Origin: Archangium sp. | GTDB lineage: Bacteria > Myxococcota > Myxococcia > Myxococcales > Myxococcaceae | Assembly: GCA_030695565.1 (NCBI GenBank) | Contig: JAUYRZ010000111.1 | Span: 1 to 64,000 of the forward strand | Direction of reading: 5' to 3' | Length of the DNA: 64,000 nucleotides | Shown: one piece after another, positions 49,601 to 57,535 of the stretch | Numbering within the stretch: the stretch's first letter is position 1 | Layout of the letters: every line of letters begins with the position of its first letter | Program-made: the position numbers and the translations under genes | The notes under the pieces: generated by a model | The model's database searches: none | Told to the model about the DNA's origin: nothing | What the model saw: only the letters and a program-made list of their open reading frames with translations

Positions 49601-50481
49601 CGTGTCTCCCTCTCCCCACCGGGGCGGTGAGGGGCCATGCCAATCGCCCAGCCCATCGAGTAGCGAGCGTTGATCTCGCTGCGAGGCTGAAACTGAAGTT
49701 CACCGCTGGGCTCGCACCACCGAAACGCATCGATGCCGAACGGCCCGAAGTAGCCGGCGCCGTGCAGGGCACGAGCACCTCGTTCTGCCTCGCTGAGCAT
49801 CAACGCGTGCTCCGCGTCTGACAGCGTTCCAGCCGGAGCGATGACGCTCGACTGCCACGCGCCGTACGAGTCGACCTCCTGCACCGTGATCCGGCCCCAC
49901 GTGCACCGGCCATCCTCTTCGAGCCACCCATGCAACGCGCAGTCGAGCTGCCGTTCGACCCAGGGCTCGACTTGCAGTCCGTCTCCGCTGCGCAGCGACG
50001 CATCGATCCACGCCTGATCAGCCGCCGAGATTTCACCCGCGCGCAGCTTCTTGCGCCCGCGCCCCGCGTAGCCGAGCGCCCGTTTGAGCAGCCAGTCGTG
50101 TCCTGCCGGTACGAGCAGCGCGCTGAGTTCGGCTTGGTTCTCCGCGTAGCCCGCACCGGGCAGCGACTGACCGAGCGCGTGCGAGAAGCGGCGGTGATTG
50201 ACGCGGCGGAGCACGTCGACGCCCGGTGCACGTGGCAGGGAGACCCCGGCGCGTTGCATCTGGGTGAGGGCCCACCGCGTGGGACACCAGGCGCGGCCGA
50301 TGAAGGTGGCATCGAGGGTGGTGCTGCCGGGCCAGATCACCTCGTCCCCGGGTCGCAGAAGTGCAGACAGTCGCGGAAGCAGCGATTCGACACGTTCGAT
50401 CATCGAAGCCGTGGGCGTGTGAGTTCCGCCGCGGGCCAGCTCGTCTTCAGCGTCGAGATTGAAGACCCAGGCGCGACGCAT
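49597..50481 (-). CDS. ATP-grasp-like protein
   Basis: A 294-aa protein with features of ATP-grasp ligases: WLLKRALGYAGRGRKKLRAG (nucleotide-binding loop), VEPWVERQLDCALHGWLEED, and a late FGPFGIDAFRW followed by RSEINARYSMGWA, corresponding to the Asp and N-x-R metal/ATP ligands. The N-terminal third (WVFNLDAEDELARGG) is the expected pre-grasp part. Residues after about 283 (HRPGGERETR) are encoded by the intergenic repeat. Substrates unknown; no amino-acid or peptide partner gene adjacent. Confidence 0.65.
   Translation of the reverse strand: MRRAWVFNLDAEDELARGGTHTPTASMIERVESLLPRLSALLRPGDEVIWPGSTTLDATFIGRAWCPTRWALTQMQRAGVSLPRAPGVDVLRRVNHRRFSHALGQSLPGAGYAENQAELSALLVPAGHDWLLKRALGYAGRGRKKLRAGEISAADQAWIDASLRSGDGLQVEPWVERQLDCALHGWLEEDGRCTWGRITVQEVDSYGAWQSSVIAPAGTLSDAEHALMLSEAERGARALHGAGYFGPFGIDAFRWCEPSGELQFQPRSEINARYSMGWAIGMAPHRPGGERETR
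49604..49635. repeat. hairpin repeat at the cheB/ATP-grasp convergent junction
   Basis: The sequence GTCTCCCTCTCCCC-ACC-GGGGCGGTGAGGGG contains a CCCC/GGGG stem (49614..49624) and flanking CTC..GAG arms. It overlaps the last codons of the minus-strand ATP-grasp gene and could terminate both transcripts. Confidence 0.55.
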
Positions 50482-50656
50482 CGTTCACTGCGCCTTCAGA
50501 GAGCGCGGCTGAATGAATGGGTTGGCGAAGGCGCCACGCTCGAGCAGGCCTTCAGCGCGAGACGTCTTTGACTCACTGAGCGTGGCTTCCCTGCGCGAGG
50601 CGAGCGACGCACCAAACCCTTCACCCCCACGTCCCCTGAAGGCGCCTTTCCTCCCA

Positions 50657-51466
50657 CTACTCATCCTGCGTTCCCCACGCTGCGAGTGCCGCGAGGAACG
50701 CTTCCGGAAACCCGGCCCGCCGCCGCGCCTCGAGGTTGATGGGCTTGCCGCGCGTCATCGACGGGCTGATCGGCTCCGGCAACATCACCCGCCACTTCTC
50801 GAACTCGATCTCCCCCGCGAAGTTGCGAAACCAGTGGAGCGCAAACGCCGCATGCGCGACCTCCTCCTCCGTAATCTGCCCCTGGATCTCCGCCGCGCGC
50901 GCATCACCCGCCGCCGCGAAGAAGCCGGTGAACCGCGCACCGTGATCGAGGTTTCCGCCCTCGAAGCCCACGCCCAGCCGCGCCACGAACTGCAGCGGCG
51001 TGACCGACGCCCCCGGCACGCGCTCCCAGAACCAGTCCTTGATGGGCATCGAGCCGAACGGATGACCGAGCGTCTCGAGGTGCGCGCGGTACAGCCCCAT
51101 GTGCCGCAGCTCATCGCGCAGAATGCCGAGCAGCCCGCGGCGAAACGGCTCCGGAGTCTCCGGAAACGCGAGGATCGCCCACGCCATCAGCTCGGCGGCC
51201 TGCAGCTCGTGGTGCAGGAACGTGTGCAGCACCTCCGCGCGTTTGGCGGTGTCCTTGAGCGCGCCGGGTTTGGCTGCCTTCTTCCGCTCGGTGCGTTGCA
51301 CCAGCTCGACCGGCCGGCCCGGCTGGGTGAGCAACCACCTTCCCGCAGGCGCAGCCCACTTCGAAGGTGGGAAAGGCGGGGCGAGCTTCGACTCGAGGAC
51401 CGTGGTGCTCACGAAGTCCCAGGCCCAGCGTTCGACGGTGCCCTCGGGGGGAAGCAGCTCAGACAT
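50657..51466 (-). CDS. DUF455 ferritin-like protein
   Basis: ATG 51466 (MSELLPPEGTVERWAWDFVS) gives 269 aa; ATG 51481 is also possible. The DUF455 hallmark is LHTFLHHELQAAELMAWAIL, FRRGLLGILRDELRHMGLYR and, later, GQITEEEVAHAAFALHWFRN, together supplying Glu/His ligands of a di-iron four-helix bundle as in MiaE-like proteins. IKDWFWERVPG is another conserved block. Function of the family is not settled. Divergent from the small basic protein at 51507. Confidence 0.88.
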   Translation of the reverse strand: MSELLPPEGTVERWAWDFVSTTVLESKLAPPFPPSKWAAPAGRWLLTQPGRPVELVQRTERKKAAKPGALKDTAKRAEVLHTFLHHELQAAELMAWAILAFPETPEPFRRGLLGILRDELRHMGLYRAHLETLGHPFGSMPIKDWFWERVPGASVTPLQFVARLGVGFEGGNLDHGARFTGFFAAAGDARAAEIQGQITEEEVAHAAFALHWFRNFAGEIEFEKWRVMLPEPISPSMTRGKPINLEARRRAGFPEAFLAALAAWGTQDE

Positions 51467-51506
51467 TTCGCCGTTCACCATAGAACGCAGGGGGTTAAGA
51501 AGGGTC

Positions 51507-51683
51507 ATGACGAAGAAAGCCGACGCACCCGCCGAGAAGAAGAAGAGCATCGAGCCGAAGGCCGAGCCCAAGCCGAAGGTGCGCACCGCCAGACCTTCCA
51601 GCAACCCCTTCACCGAACAACGCCCCGGTTCGCCCAACCGCTCGGCGAACAACGGTCAGCCCGGCAGCCGCCGCGGCCGCTGA
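51507..51683 (+). CDS. small Lys/Pro-rich basic protein (58 aa)
   Basis: ATG 51507 follows AAGAAGGG. The product begins MTKKADAPAEKKKSIEPKAE, continues with KPKVRTARPSSNPFTEQRPG and ends SRRGR; it is disordered in character and strongly basic, which suggests nucleic-acid or polyphosphate binding, or a histone-like tail. It stops 4 nt before the convergent TAXI-like gene. No family recognised. Confidence 0.5.
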   Translation: MTKKADAPAEKKKSIEPKAEPKPKVRTARPSSNPFTEQRPGSPNRSANNGQPGSRRGR

Positions 51684-51686
51684 AGA

Positions 51687-53084
51687 CTACTGCCCCACCA
51701 TCGCGTGGAGCAGCTTGAGCTGAATGTTGATCTTCAGCGAGTCACACCGCTGGTGCACCACCTCGCTGAGGTTGTTGAAGAGCAGCGAGGAGTTCTCCTG
51801 CGTGTAGTACCCGCTGATGGCGCTGATCAGACTCAGCATGTCGGAGCAGAGGCTCAGGTAGAGCAGGTTCTCGCCGCGCACGCCCACTGGCACCCCGAGC
51901 ACGTCCTTGTTCGACTGCAGCATGCTCACGATGCTCACCAGCGAGTTGAGCTCGTGAAACTGTTTCCGGTACGCGAACACGTCGAGGCCGAGCAGCGCGA
52001 GAAACGCGAGCCCGATGTTCACGATGATGGAGAAGAACGCATCGACGCCCTGGAACAGCTCGCTCGCTTCTCCTGAGCTCAACCGGAAGCTGCCTTCCGA
52101 GATGGTGCGCGGGTGCGCCTCGATGACGTTGGCCGCCTGGGTGAGCAAACGTGGCGTGAGACCCTGCCGCGCCACCAGGAAGGTCGACACGGAGTACGTC
52201 TCCACCGGCGATGCGGGCAGCGGCGGGTCGGCGCGTACGTGGCCTCGCGGAAGAACGTACGGAGTGAGGTAGTCGAAGCGGCCCGCGCGCGCGCCGAGGG
52301 CAGGCGAGGTGAGCTGGAAGCCGGCCTTCACCAGGCGCTCGGCGCCGAGCAGCGCCTTCTCATCGCCGGGATCCTTCACCACGAAGACCGCGTCGATGTC
52401 GTCGGGCACCACGGAGTGCTCGTCGGCCGTGACGTCTTTCCACCCGTGCACGAAGACCACCGGCACGCTCCACGCGCCGAAGAACGCCTGGGCGACGGAG
52501 TGGCTGCCTTCGCCTTCCACCGAGGTGAGCACCTTCTTCACCTGCGAGGGGCCGGTGATGCGGTCGCGCACGAAAAAGAGCACCAGCTCGCGCGTCGGCG
52601 TCTCCAGCCGCAGCAGGCGAGAGGGAATCGGCACGCCGCCCTGGATGAAGCCGAGGTCGACCTCACCCTTCTCGAGCAGCGCGGCCGCTTCACGCGAGCC
52701 GGGCACGTCGATGATGGTGACGTTCACCCGCGTGTCGGCGGCGATGTTTTCTCTGATCAACATCGCGTCGCGATCCGGCAGGGCGAGCGAGAGCGTGGAG
52801 ACGTTGAAGAACTGCCAGTACAAAAACGTGAGCAGCCCCACCATCGCGGCGGTGAGGAACATCACCGGCAGGCGATGAGGGCTCCACGGGCGCTGCATCT
52901 CGGCGGCGATTCGTTCGGCTTTCAGCGCGGCGCCTTCCACCATGCGCGTCGCGCGCTGCAGGCCGTCGTGCGTGGGGAGTTCTTTGACCACCCGCGCTGC
53001 CAGCGCAGAGGCCTGGCCAATCACGGGTTTGATCAACAGGCGCACCGGCGTCGCGTCTGACGGCATTACGGAAACCTGTACCAT
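51687..53084 (-). CDS. TAXI-family substrate-binding protein with two membrane anchors
   Basis: A 465-aa protein. TM1 is at residues 72-93 (LPVMFLTAAMVGLLTFLYWQ), the periplasmic binding fold at about 95-345 (RDAMLIRENIAADTRVNVTI, AAALLEKGEVDLGFIQGGVP, DDIDAVFVVKDPGDEKALLG), and TM2 at about 352-376 (FFSIIVNIGLAFLALLGLDV). A cytoplasmic C-terminal domain of about 90 residues follows. The binding part resembles TRAP-associated TAXI proteins, but no TRAP permease genes are adjacent. ATG 53084 lies directly after the hairpin repeat, which supplies GAGGGAG; ATG 53066 is an alternative. Confidence 0.75.
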   Translation of the reverse strand: MVQVSVMPSDATPVRLLIKPVIGQASALAARVVKELPTHDGLQRATRMVEGAALKAERIAAEMQRPWSPHRLPVMFLTAAMVGLLTFLYWQFFNVSTLSLALPDRDAMLIRENIAADTRVNVTIIDVPGSREAAALLEKGEVDLGFIQGGVPIPSRLLRLETPTRELVLFFVRDRITGPSQVKKVLTSVEGEGSHSVAQAFFGAWSVPVVFVHGWKDVTADEHSVVPDDIDAVFVVKDPGDEKALLGAERLVKAGFQLTSPALGARAGRFDYLTPYVLPRGHVRADPPLPASPVETYSVSTFLVARQGLTPRLLTQAANVIEAHPRTISEGSFRLSSGEASELFQGVDAFFSIIVNIGLAFLALLGLDVFAYRKQFHELNSLVSIVSMLQSNKDVLGVPVGVRGENLLYLSLCSDMLSLISAISGYYTQENSSLLFNNLSEVVHQRCDSLKINIQLKLLHAMVGQ

Positions 53085-53088
53085 GTCT

Positions 53089-53109
53089 CCCTCTCCCTTC
53101 GGGAGAGGG
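53089..53109. repeat. perfect 9-bp hairpin repeat
   Basis: CCCTCTCCC (53089..53097) and GGGAGAGGG (53101..53109) are perfect complements around loop TTC. It sits between two minus-strand genes, four bases upstream of the TAXI-like start. It may terminate the HEAT/CHAD transcript and at the same time provide a ribosome-binding site. Confidence 0.8.
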
Positions 53110-53127
53110 TCGGGGTCTCACGGAGGT

Positions 53128-53934
53128 TCAACTGCAAGCACTCAGCGCGGCACCCAACTCCGTGCGCTCTTCTTCACTGAGCGCCTCCATCACCTTGGGG
53201 TTCCCCGCCAGCGCCTGCAGCGAAGCCTTCAGCACCGGCGACGCCAGTGCCCGAGCGGCCTCGAACAGCGCAAGTCCACTGAAGCCCCGCTCCAGCTGAG
53301 CGCGAAGCGGCCCGAGCGCCCGCGAATCACCGCGCAGGCCCAACCCGATCACCGCCTCATCGCGGGTCGCCTCGTGCGGATCCGTCAACCGCGCCGCGAG
53401 CGCCGCGCGGATCTCCGGGGCATCGACCAGCGGCAGCTGCGAACCGAGCGCGAACGTGGCCCACTCCCGCAAGTCCTCCACCGGGTCTCGCGACCAATCG
53501 ATCAACGCGGCGATGGCTTCCGGCTTGCTCGAACGCCGCACCGCATGAAGCACGCCCTCCCGCACCGCCTCGTCCGGGTGCGCCGCGTACGGCACCAGCA
53601 TCCTGACCACCTCGGGATCATGAAAATCCACGCACGCCTTGGCGATGGAGGCGATCAGCTCAGCCGCCGGATCCGCAGCGAGCATCTGCGCGAACAACGC
53701 GAGCGTCTCCATCGCCAGCGGCTGTGCCTCGTGACCCAGGCCCTGGAGCACGTCGGGTACCAGCTGCTGCAGCCGCACGTCAGCACTCGTGGCCAGGGGA
53801 GCGACCAGCGCCCAGACCTGCGCGGGGTCGGCATCGTGCAAGTTCGAGACGAGCTCCCAGTACATGCCGGGGTCACCGGCTTCGTTCACGGCCTCGGCCT
53901 GCGCGCGCGCGAACAGCTCTGCAGGAGTCATCAC
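53128..53934 (-). CDS. HEAT-repeat protein
   Basis: A 268-aa all-helical protein with HEAT/PBS-lyase-like repeats: ADVRLQQLVPDVLQGLGHEA, DPEVVRMLVPYAAHPDEAVR, EGVLHAVRRSSKPEAIAALI, DPVEDLREWATFALGSQLPL, DPHEATRDEAVIGLGLRGDS. ATG 53934 overlaps the CHAD gene's stop as ATGA. HEAT repeats mediate protein-protein contact, so it may act with the CHAD protein. No signal peptide. Confidence 0.85.
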   Translation of the reverse strand: MMTPAELFARAQAEAVNEAGDPGMYWELVSNLHDADPAQVWALVAPLATSADVRLQQLVPDVLQGLGHEAQPLAMETLALFAQMLAADPAAELIASIAKACVDFHDPEVVRMLVPYAAHPDEAVREGVLHAVRRSSKPEAIAALIDWSRDPVEDLREWATFALGSQLPLVDAPEIRAALAARLTDPHEATRDEAVIGLGLRGDSRALGPLRAQLERGFSGLALFEAARALASPVLKASLQALAGNPKVMEALSEEERTELGAALSACS

Positions 53935-54566
53935 CGGCCCTCCAGCAACTCGAATGCCCGGGTGATGGCTTCACTCAGCTGCGCCGGCACCTCGACCCGC
54001 TGGCTCTTCGCGAACGCTCGAAGCGCCAACAGATCACACAGCGCCCCCAGCCGTTCCTGCTCGGCCGCGAGCGCCGACGCATCGATCCCCAACCACTCCT
54101 GCGCATACCGAACCCGCCGGATACTGCGACGCAGCGCATGCAGCGCGTCGCCCTCGCCCGCAGGCAAGGTGGCGCGGCGCTTCTCGAGCCTGCGCTCCAG
54201 CTTCGACGAGGCGCGCCGGGCCCGCGACTTCTTCGGGGCGCGGGTCTGTTCCAGCGCCTGCCGCAGCGCCGACCACCGGGGCGACTCGAGGGCTTCCACC
54301 GCCTGCTGCGTGGCCCGCGCCTTCAGCTCCGCCAGTGGTTCCGCCATGAGGGCCTCACCGAAGATCTCCAGATCTCGCAGCAAGGCCAGCTCACCGCACG
54401 CCCAGCGCAGCGCCTCCTCCAGCGCCGCGTGGCCCTTGAACCCCAGCCACACCCGAAGCCGCCGCGCCGCGACGCGCACCTGGTGCACGCCCTCCGCATC
54501 ACCCGCGAGCGCGAGCGTTCTCGCGTCGTCGAGGCGCTCCAACCACGCCTTCGCCTGGAGTCTCAT
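53931..54566 (-). CDS. CHAD-domain protein (polyphosphate-binding family)
   Basis: A 211-aa single CHAD domain. The basic His-containing helices are GVHQVRVAARRLRVWLGFKG and ALHALRRSIRRVRYAQEWLG, which in this family line a channel that binds inorganic polyphosphate. A further basic stretch APKKSRARRASSKLERRLEK is present. It is coupled upstream by ATGA to a SixA-like remnant and downstream by ATGA to the HEAT gene. CHAD genes often neighbour polyphosphate enzymes or phosphatases; here only the phosphatase relic remains. Confidence 0.9.
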   Translation of the reverse strand: MRLQAKAWLERLDDARTLALAGDAEGVHQVRVAARRLRVWLGFKGHAALEEALRWACGELALLRDLEIFGEALMAEPLAELKARATQQAVEALESPRWSALRQALEQTRAPKKSRARRASSKLERRLEKRRATLPAGEGDALHALRRSIRRVRYAQEWLGIDASALAAEQERLGALCDLLALRAFAKSQRVEVPAQLSEAITRAFELLEGR

Positions 54567-54682
54567 CGGCGCGGCACCCGCGGGGTGTCTTCGAAACGCC
54601 GCCGGCCCTTCTTCGAGAGAGGGCGAGCCGCATCATCGGCTCCGTCTTCGGCGATCGCGTGTCGGACGATGGTGAGTTCCAT
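54563..54682 (-). pseudogene. truncated SixA-type phosphohistidine phosphatase (39 aa)
   Basis: ATG 54682 begins MELTIVRHAIAEDGADDAAR, continuing PLSKKGRRRFED and then stops. VRHAIAE is the RH catalytic motif of the histidine-phosphatase (SixA) branch, and LSKKGRR is the next conserved helix. The remaining 110-120 residues, including the second His, are missing. The stop overlaps the CHAD start as ATGA, so the peptide is still coupled to CHAD translation. It is a relic or a leader-like ORF. Confidence 0.6.
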
Positions 54683-54754
54683 GGCGGGACAACGTTCCTA
54701 CCCCGAACGATGCCGACTCGATGAAGCAACCGTGAGTGCGGTACGCTGCCCCTC

Positions 54755-55138
54755 GTGCCCGAAGCCCCTCGGAGAGCCAGGCTGCTGGTGATCGACGACG
54801 AGCTCATTCTGGGCCGCTCGTTGGCCCGCGCGCTTCGGCATCACGACGTCGAACTGGTGGTGGGGGGCAACGCAGGTCTCGCGCGGCTCAAAGAAGGTGA
54901 GCTGCCCGACCTGGTGCTCTGCGACCTGATGATGCCCGGTTTCGGAGGCATCGATCTCTACCGCGCGCTCGAGCAATGCCGGCCCGAAGCGTTGGAGCGC
55001 CTCGTGTTCATGACCGGTGGCATCTACACCGCCGACTGCGATCGGTTCATCGCGGAGAACGCGGTGGTGGTGCTCACCAAACCCTTCGCGACGCGGTTGG
55101 TCGACGAGCTGGTCGCCGAGGCGTTGGCGCAGCGCTGA
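54755..55138 (+). CDS. single-domain response regulator
   Basis: GTG 54755 yields a 127-aa receiver: acidic pair in LLVIDDELILGRSLARALRH, phospho-Asp in LVLCDLMMPGFGGIDLYRAL, switch Thr in LVFMTGGIYTAD and Lys in VVVLTKPFATRLVDELV. No output domain. The GGIYTADCDRF insertion between the Thr and the Lys resembles receivers of hybrid kinases. Divergent from the SixA remnant/CHAD operon across about 70 nt; partner kinase not in the vicinity. Confidence 0.9.
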   Translation: MPEAPRRARLLVIDDELILGRSLARALRHHDVELVVGGNAGLARLKEGELPDLVLCDLMMPGFGGIDLYRALEQCRPEALERLVFMTGGIYTADCDRFIAENAVVVLTKPFATRLVDELVAEALAQR

Positions 55139-55210
55139 CGCTCTCCCTGGCCCTGCGAAGCGCAACGCCTGCGAGCTCGAAGCGTGCCGGTGCAGTGCTT
55201 GCCGGGTCGC

Positions 55211-55987
55211 TCACGGCCGCGCGGCCACGTCGAGCGCCTTGAGCTTCGACCAGGTGCCCTGAATCTTCGCCGCGTACCCGTTGGCCGAACTGGTGCCGCG
55301 CACCAGCGCGCCATCGACCGGGCCCGGGCCCCGGTTGTAGGCGGTCAGGGCGAGGTCAACGTCGCGATACATCTGTTGGTAGAAGCCGAGAATCTGAATG
55401 CCCGCGCGAATGGAGACCTCGGGGTCGGTCAGCTCTTCTTTCAGGCCGAGCACCTTCTTCCAGTGCGGCATCACCTGCATCAGCCCCACGGCGCCCATGT
55501 GGGAGATGGCTCCGGGGTTGAAGTCTGACTCGTTGGCCATGATCGACAGCACCAGGTTCGGGTCCTGGCCGAGGTTCATGCACTCGGTGGCGATCGACTT
55601 GGCGATGCGGCGCGCGAGGTTCTGGTCGAGGCTCGGCTTGAGAATCAACATCTTGAGGAAGAGCGACTCTTCACGCGCGTGGCTCGACACCGCGCTGCGC
55701 ACGTCGACCAGCCCCGACTTGAGCTCGCGTGATTGATCACCTAGCGCCGCAAGGCCCTGCAGGTGCCGCTCGTTGGCCAACGCGTCGGCCTGCGCCCGTT
55801 GCGAGAGGTGCTCGAGCTTGTCGTGAAAGGTCATCGCGGCGGCGGTCATGCCGGCGGCCAGCGCCGTGTTGAGGATGAGGCTCGCGATCAGCAATCGCCC
55901 GTGTGACGGCAGGTGGGTGGTCTCTTTGACGGCCGGGACTTCGGTGTCGAGTGATGCGACCGCGCTCAGGGTGTGTGCTGGTTCCAT
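55211..55987 (-). CDS. lytic transglycosylase (SLT domain), membrane-anchored
   Basis: A 258-aa protein with a short cytoplasmic tail, one membrane helix (LLIASLILNTALAAGMTAAA), a helical stalk, and a soluble lytic transglycosylase domain in the last 130 residues. The catalytic Glu is in VLSIMANESDFNPGAIS, followed by HMGAVGLMQVMP and DLALTAYNRGPG, the classical SLT motifs. It cleaves peptidoglycan glycan strands, producing anhydro-muropeptides. The anchor and stalk position it in the periplasm. Confidence 0.92.
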   Translation of the reverse strand: MEPAHTLSAVASLDTEVPAVKETTHLPSHGRLLIASLILNTALAAGMTAAAMTFHDKLEHLSQRAQADALANERHLQGLAALGDQSRELKSGLVDVRSAVSSHAREESLFLKMLILKPSLDQNLARRIAKSIATECMNLGQDPNLVLSIMANESDFNPGAISHMGAVGLMQVMPHWKKVLGLKEELTDPEVSIRAGIQILGFYQQMYRDVDLALTAYNRGPGPVDGALVRGTSSANGYAAKIQGTWSKLKALDVAARP

Positions 55988-56404
55988 GTGCTGCCTCCTG
56001 GTGTGTGTGGTTGGAAGCGAACGGCCGTCCGCAACGCCCTCGATGGGTCGTGCGGCACTCTGCCAAGGGGATGCCAGCGATTGCGTCGGATCAGCTCAAT
56101 GCGCGAACGGCCTGCGTGCAGGGCTCGCCAAGAGCGGGCGGCGTTTCAATGCGGTAACGCTGCGCTCATGTCGCGGCGCTTCGCTCAGCGGTGATCACCG
56201 TTCGCATCGAGCGCAGTCGAGATGCCACTCACCATCACCGCTGCAAGACTTGCCGCGAACCACAGCCCTCGCTTCACGAGGGCGCAGCCAATTCACCTCG
56301 CGTGCCAGTCCCCAGCTCTCGGTACGTAGAAAATGAAGCGCGCAGGATTCACCAAAGCGCCTCCGCCACCGCAGGAGCTGCGCCCCACGCCGGGGCGCAA
56401 TGAC
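55988..56404. other. 417-nt intergenic stretch without a supported gene
   Basis: This gap lies upstream of the transglycosylase on the minus strand and past the end of the MoeZ-like gene. Short open frames exist on both strands but none has a recognisable motif or ribosome-binding site. The only structured feature seen is the palindromic motif at 56207..56221. Confidence 0.6.
56207..56221. repeat. short dispersed palindromic motif, copy 2
   Basis: Exact second copy of TCGAGCGCAGTCGAG (see 15645..15659). Confidence 0.5.
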
Positions 56405-57535
56405 TCAGTAGACGGGGAGGTGTTCGTCGACCTCATCGGCCCAGCGTTCGATGCCGCCAGCGAGGTTGAACACGCGCTCGAAGCCCACGGTGCGCAGGTA
56501 TTCGACCGCGCGAGCCGAGCGTTCTCCCACCTTGCAGTAGACGACCAGGTCGCGCGTGGTGGCGAGCTCGTTGAATCGCGCTGCCAGCTCGGCCATGGGA
56601 ATGCACACCGAGCCTTCGATGACGTTGATCTCCCGCTCACCGGGTTCACGCACGTCGAGCAGCTGCACCTCTCTTCTGTGTTCGGTGAGCCACTGCGGCG
56701 TCACGTCGCGCACGGCGCCGGGTGGTGGCGCGCGGGTGCCGCAGAACTGTTCGTAGTCGATGAGCGCCGTGATGGAAGGGGAGGGCCCGCACACGGGGCA
56801 GCTCGCGTCCTTCTTCACCTTGAACTGGCGGAAGCTCATCTCGAGCGCGTCGAAGGTGAGCAATCGGCCGATGAGGGGCTGGCCCACGCCGCTCAACACC
56901 TTGATGGCCTCGGTCGCCTGCAACGTGCCGATGACGCCGGGCACGATGCCCAGCACACCGCCTTCGCCGCAGCTCGGTGACAGGCCGGGTGGAGGGGGCT
57001 CTGGATACAGACAGCGGTAGCAGGGCCCTTCGGGCGTGCAGAAGACCGAAGCCTGGCCCTCGAACCGGAAGACGCTGGCCGACACGTTGGGCTTGCCGGT
57101 GAGCACGCACGCGTCGTTGATGAGGTAGCGGGTGGCGAAGTTGTCGGTGCCATCGAGCACCAGGTCGTATTGCGCGAAGAGCGCGAGCGCGTTCTCCGCA
57201 GAGAGCCGCAGCGCGTGCGGTTGCACCTGCACGTGCGGGTTGAGTGCGTTGAGGGTGTCGGTGGCCGAAGCGAGTTTGCTGCGGCCCACGTCGGCGGTTC
57301 CGTGCAGCAGCTGGCGCTGCAGGTTGCTCAGGTCGACCACGTCGAAGTCGACCAGGCCCAGGGTGCCCACGCCGGCAGCCGCCAGGTACATCGCGGCCGG
57401 AGAACCCAGCCCGCCCGCCCCCACCACCAGCACGCGTGAGGCTTTGAGCTTCTTCTGACCGCGCGCCCCGAACTCCGGGAGGATGAGGTGGCGGCTGTAG
57501 CGGCGGATCTCTTCGGCGCTGAACGGCTCGTTCAC
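56405..57535 (-). CDS. moeZ: MoeB/MoeZ-like adenylyltransferase with C-terminal rhodanese domain
   Basis: A 376-aa E1-like enzyme from GTG 57535. The ThiF/MoeB domain (1-245) has RYSRHLILPEFGARGQKKLK, the nucleotide loop VVGAGGLGSPAAMYLAAAGV, LVDFDVVDLSNLQRQLLHGT and two CxxC zinc pairs (CYRC, CPVC). The rhodanese domain (about 275-376) carries the sulfur-accepting Cys in LVVYCKVGERSARA. MoeZ-type proteins adenylate and thiocarboxylate small sulfur carriers such as CysO and MoaD. It is coupled by GTGA to a JAMM peptidase, as expected for CysO-type chemistry. Confidence 0.9.
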   Translation of the reverse strand: MNEPFSAEEIRRYSRHLILPEFGARGQKKLKASRVLVVGAGGLGSPAAMYLAAAGVGTLGLVDFDVVDLSNLQRQLLHGTADVGRSKLASATDTLNALNPHVQVQPHALRLSAENALALFAQYDLVLDGTDNFATRYLINDACVLTGKPNVSASVFRFEGQASVFCTPEGPCYRCLYPEPPPPGLSPSCGEGGVLGIVPGVIGTLQATEAIKVLSGVGQPLIGRLLTFDALEMSFRQFKVKKDASCPVCGPSPSITALIDYEQFCGTRAPPPGAVRDVTPQWLTEHRREVQLLDVREPGEREINVIEGSVCIPMAELAARFNELATTRDLVVYCKVGERSARAVEYLRTVGFERVFNLAGGIERWADEVDEHLPVY

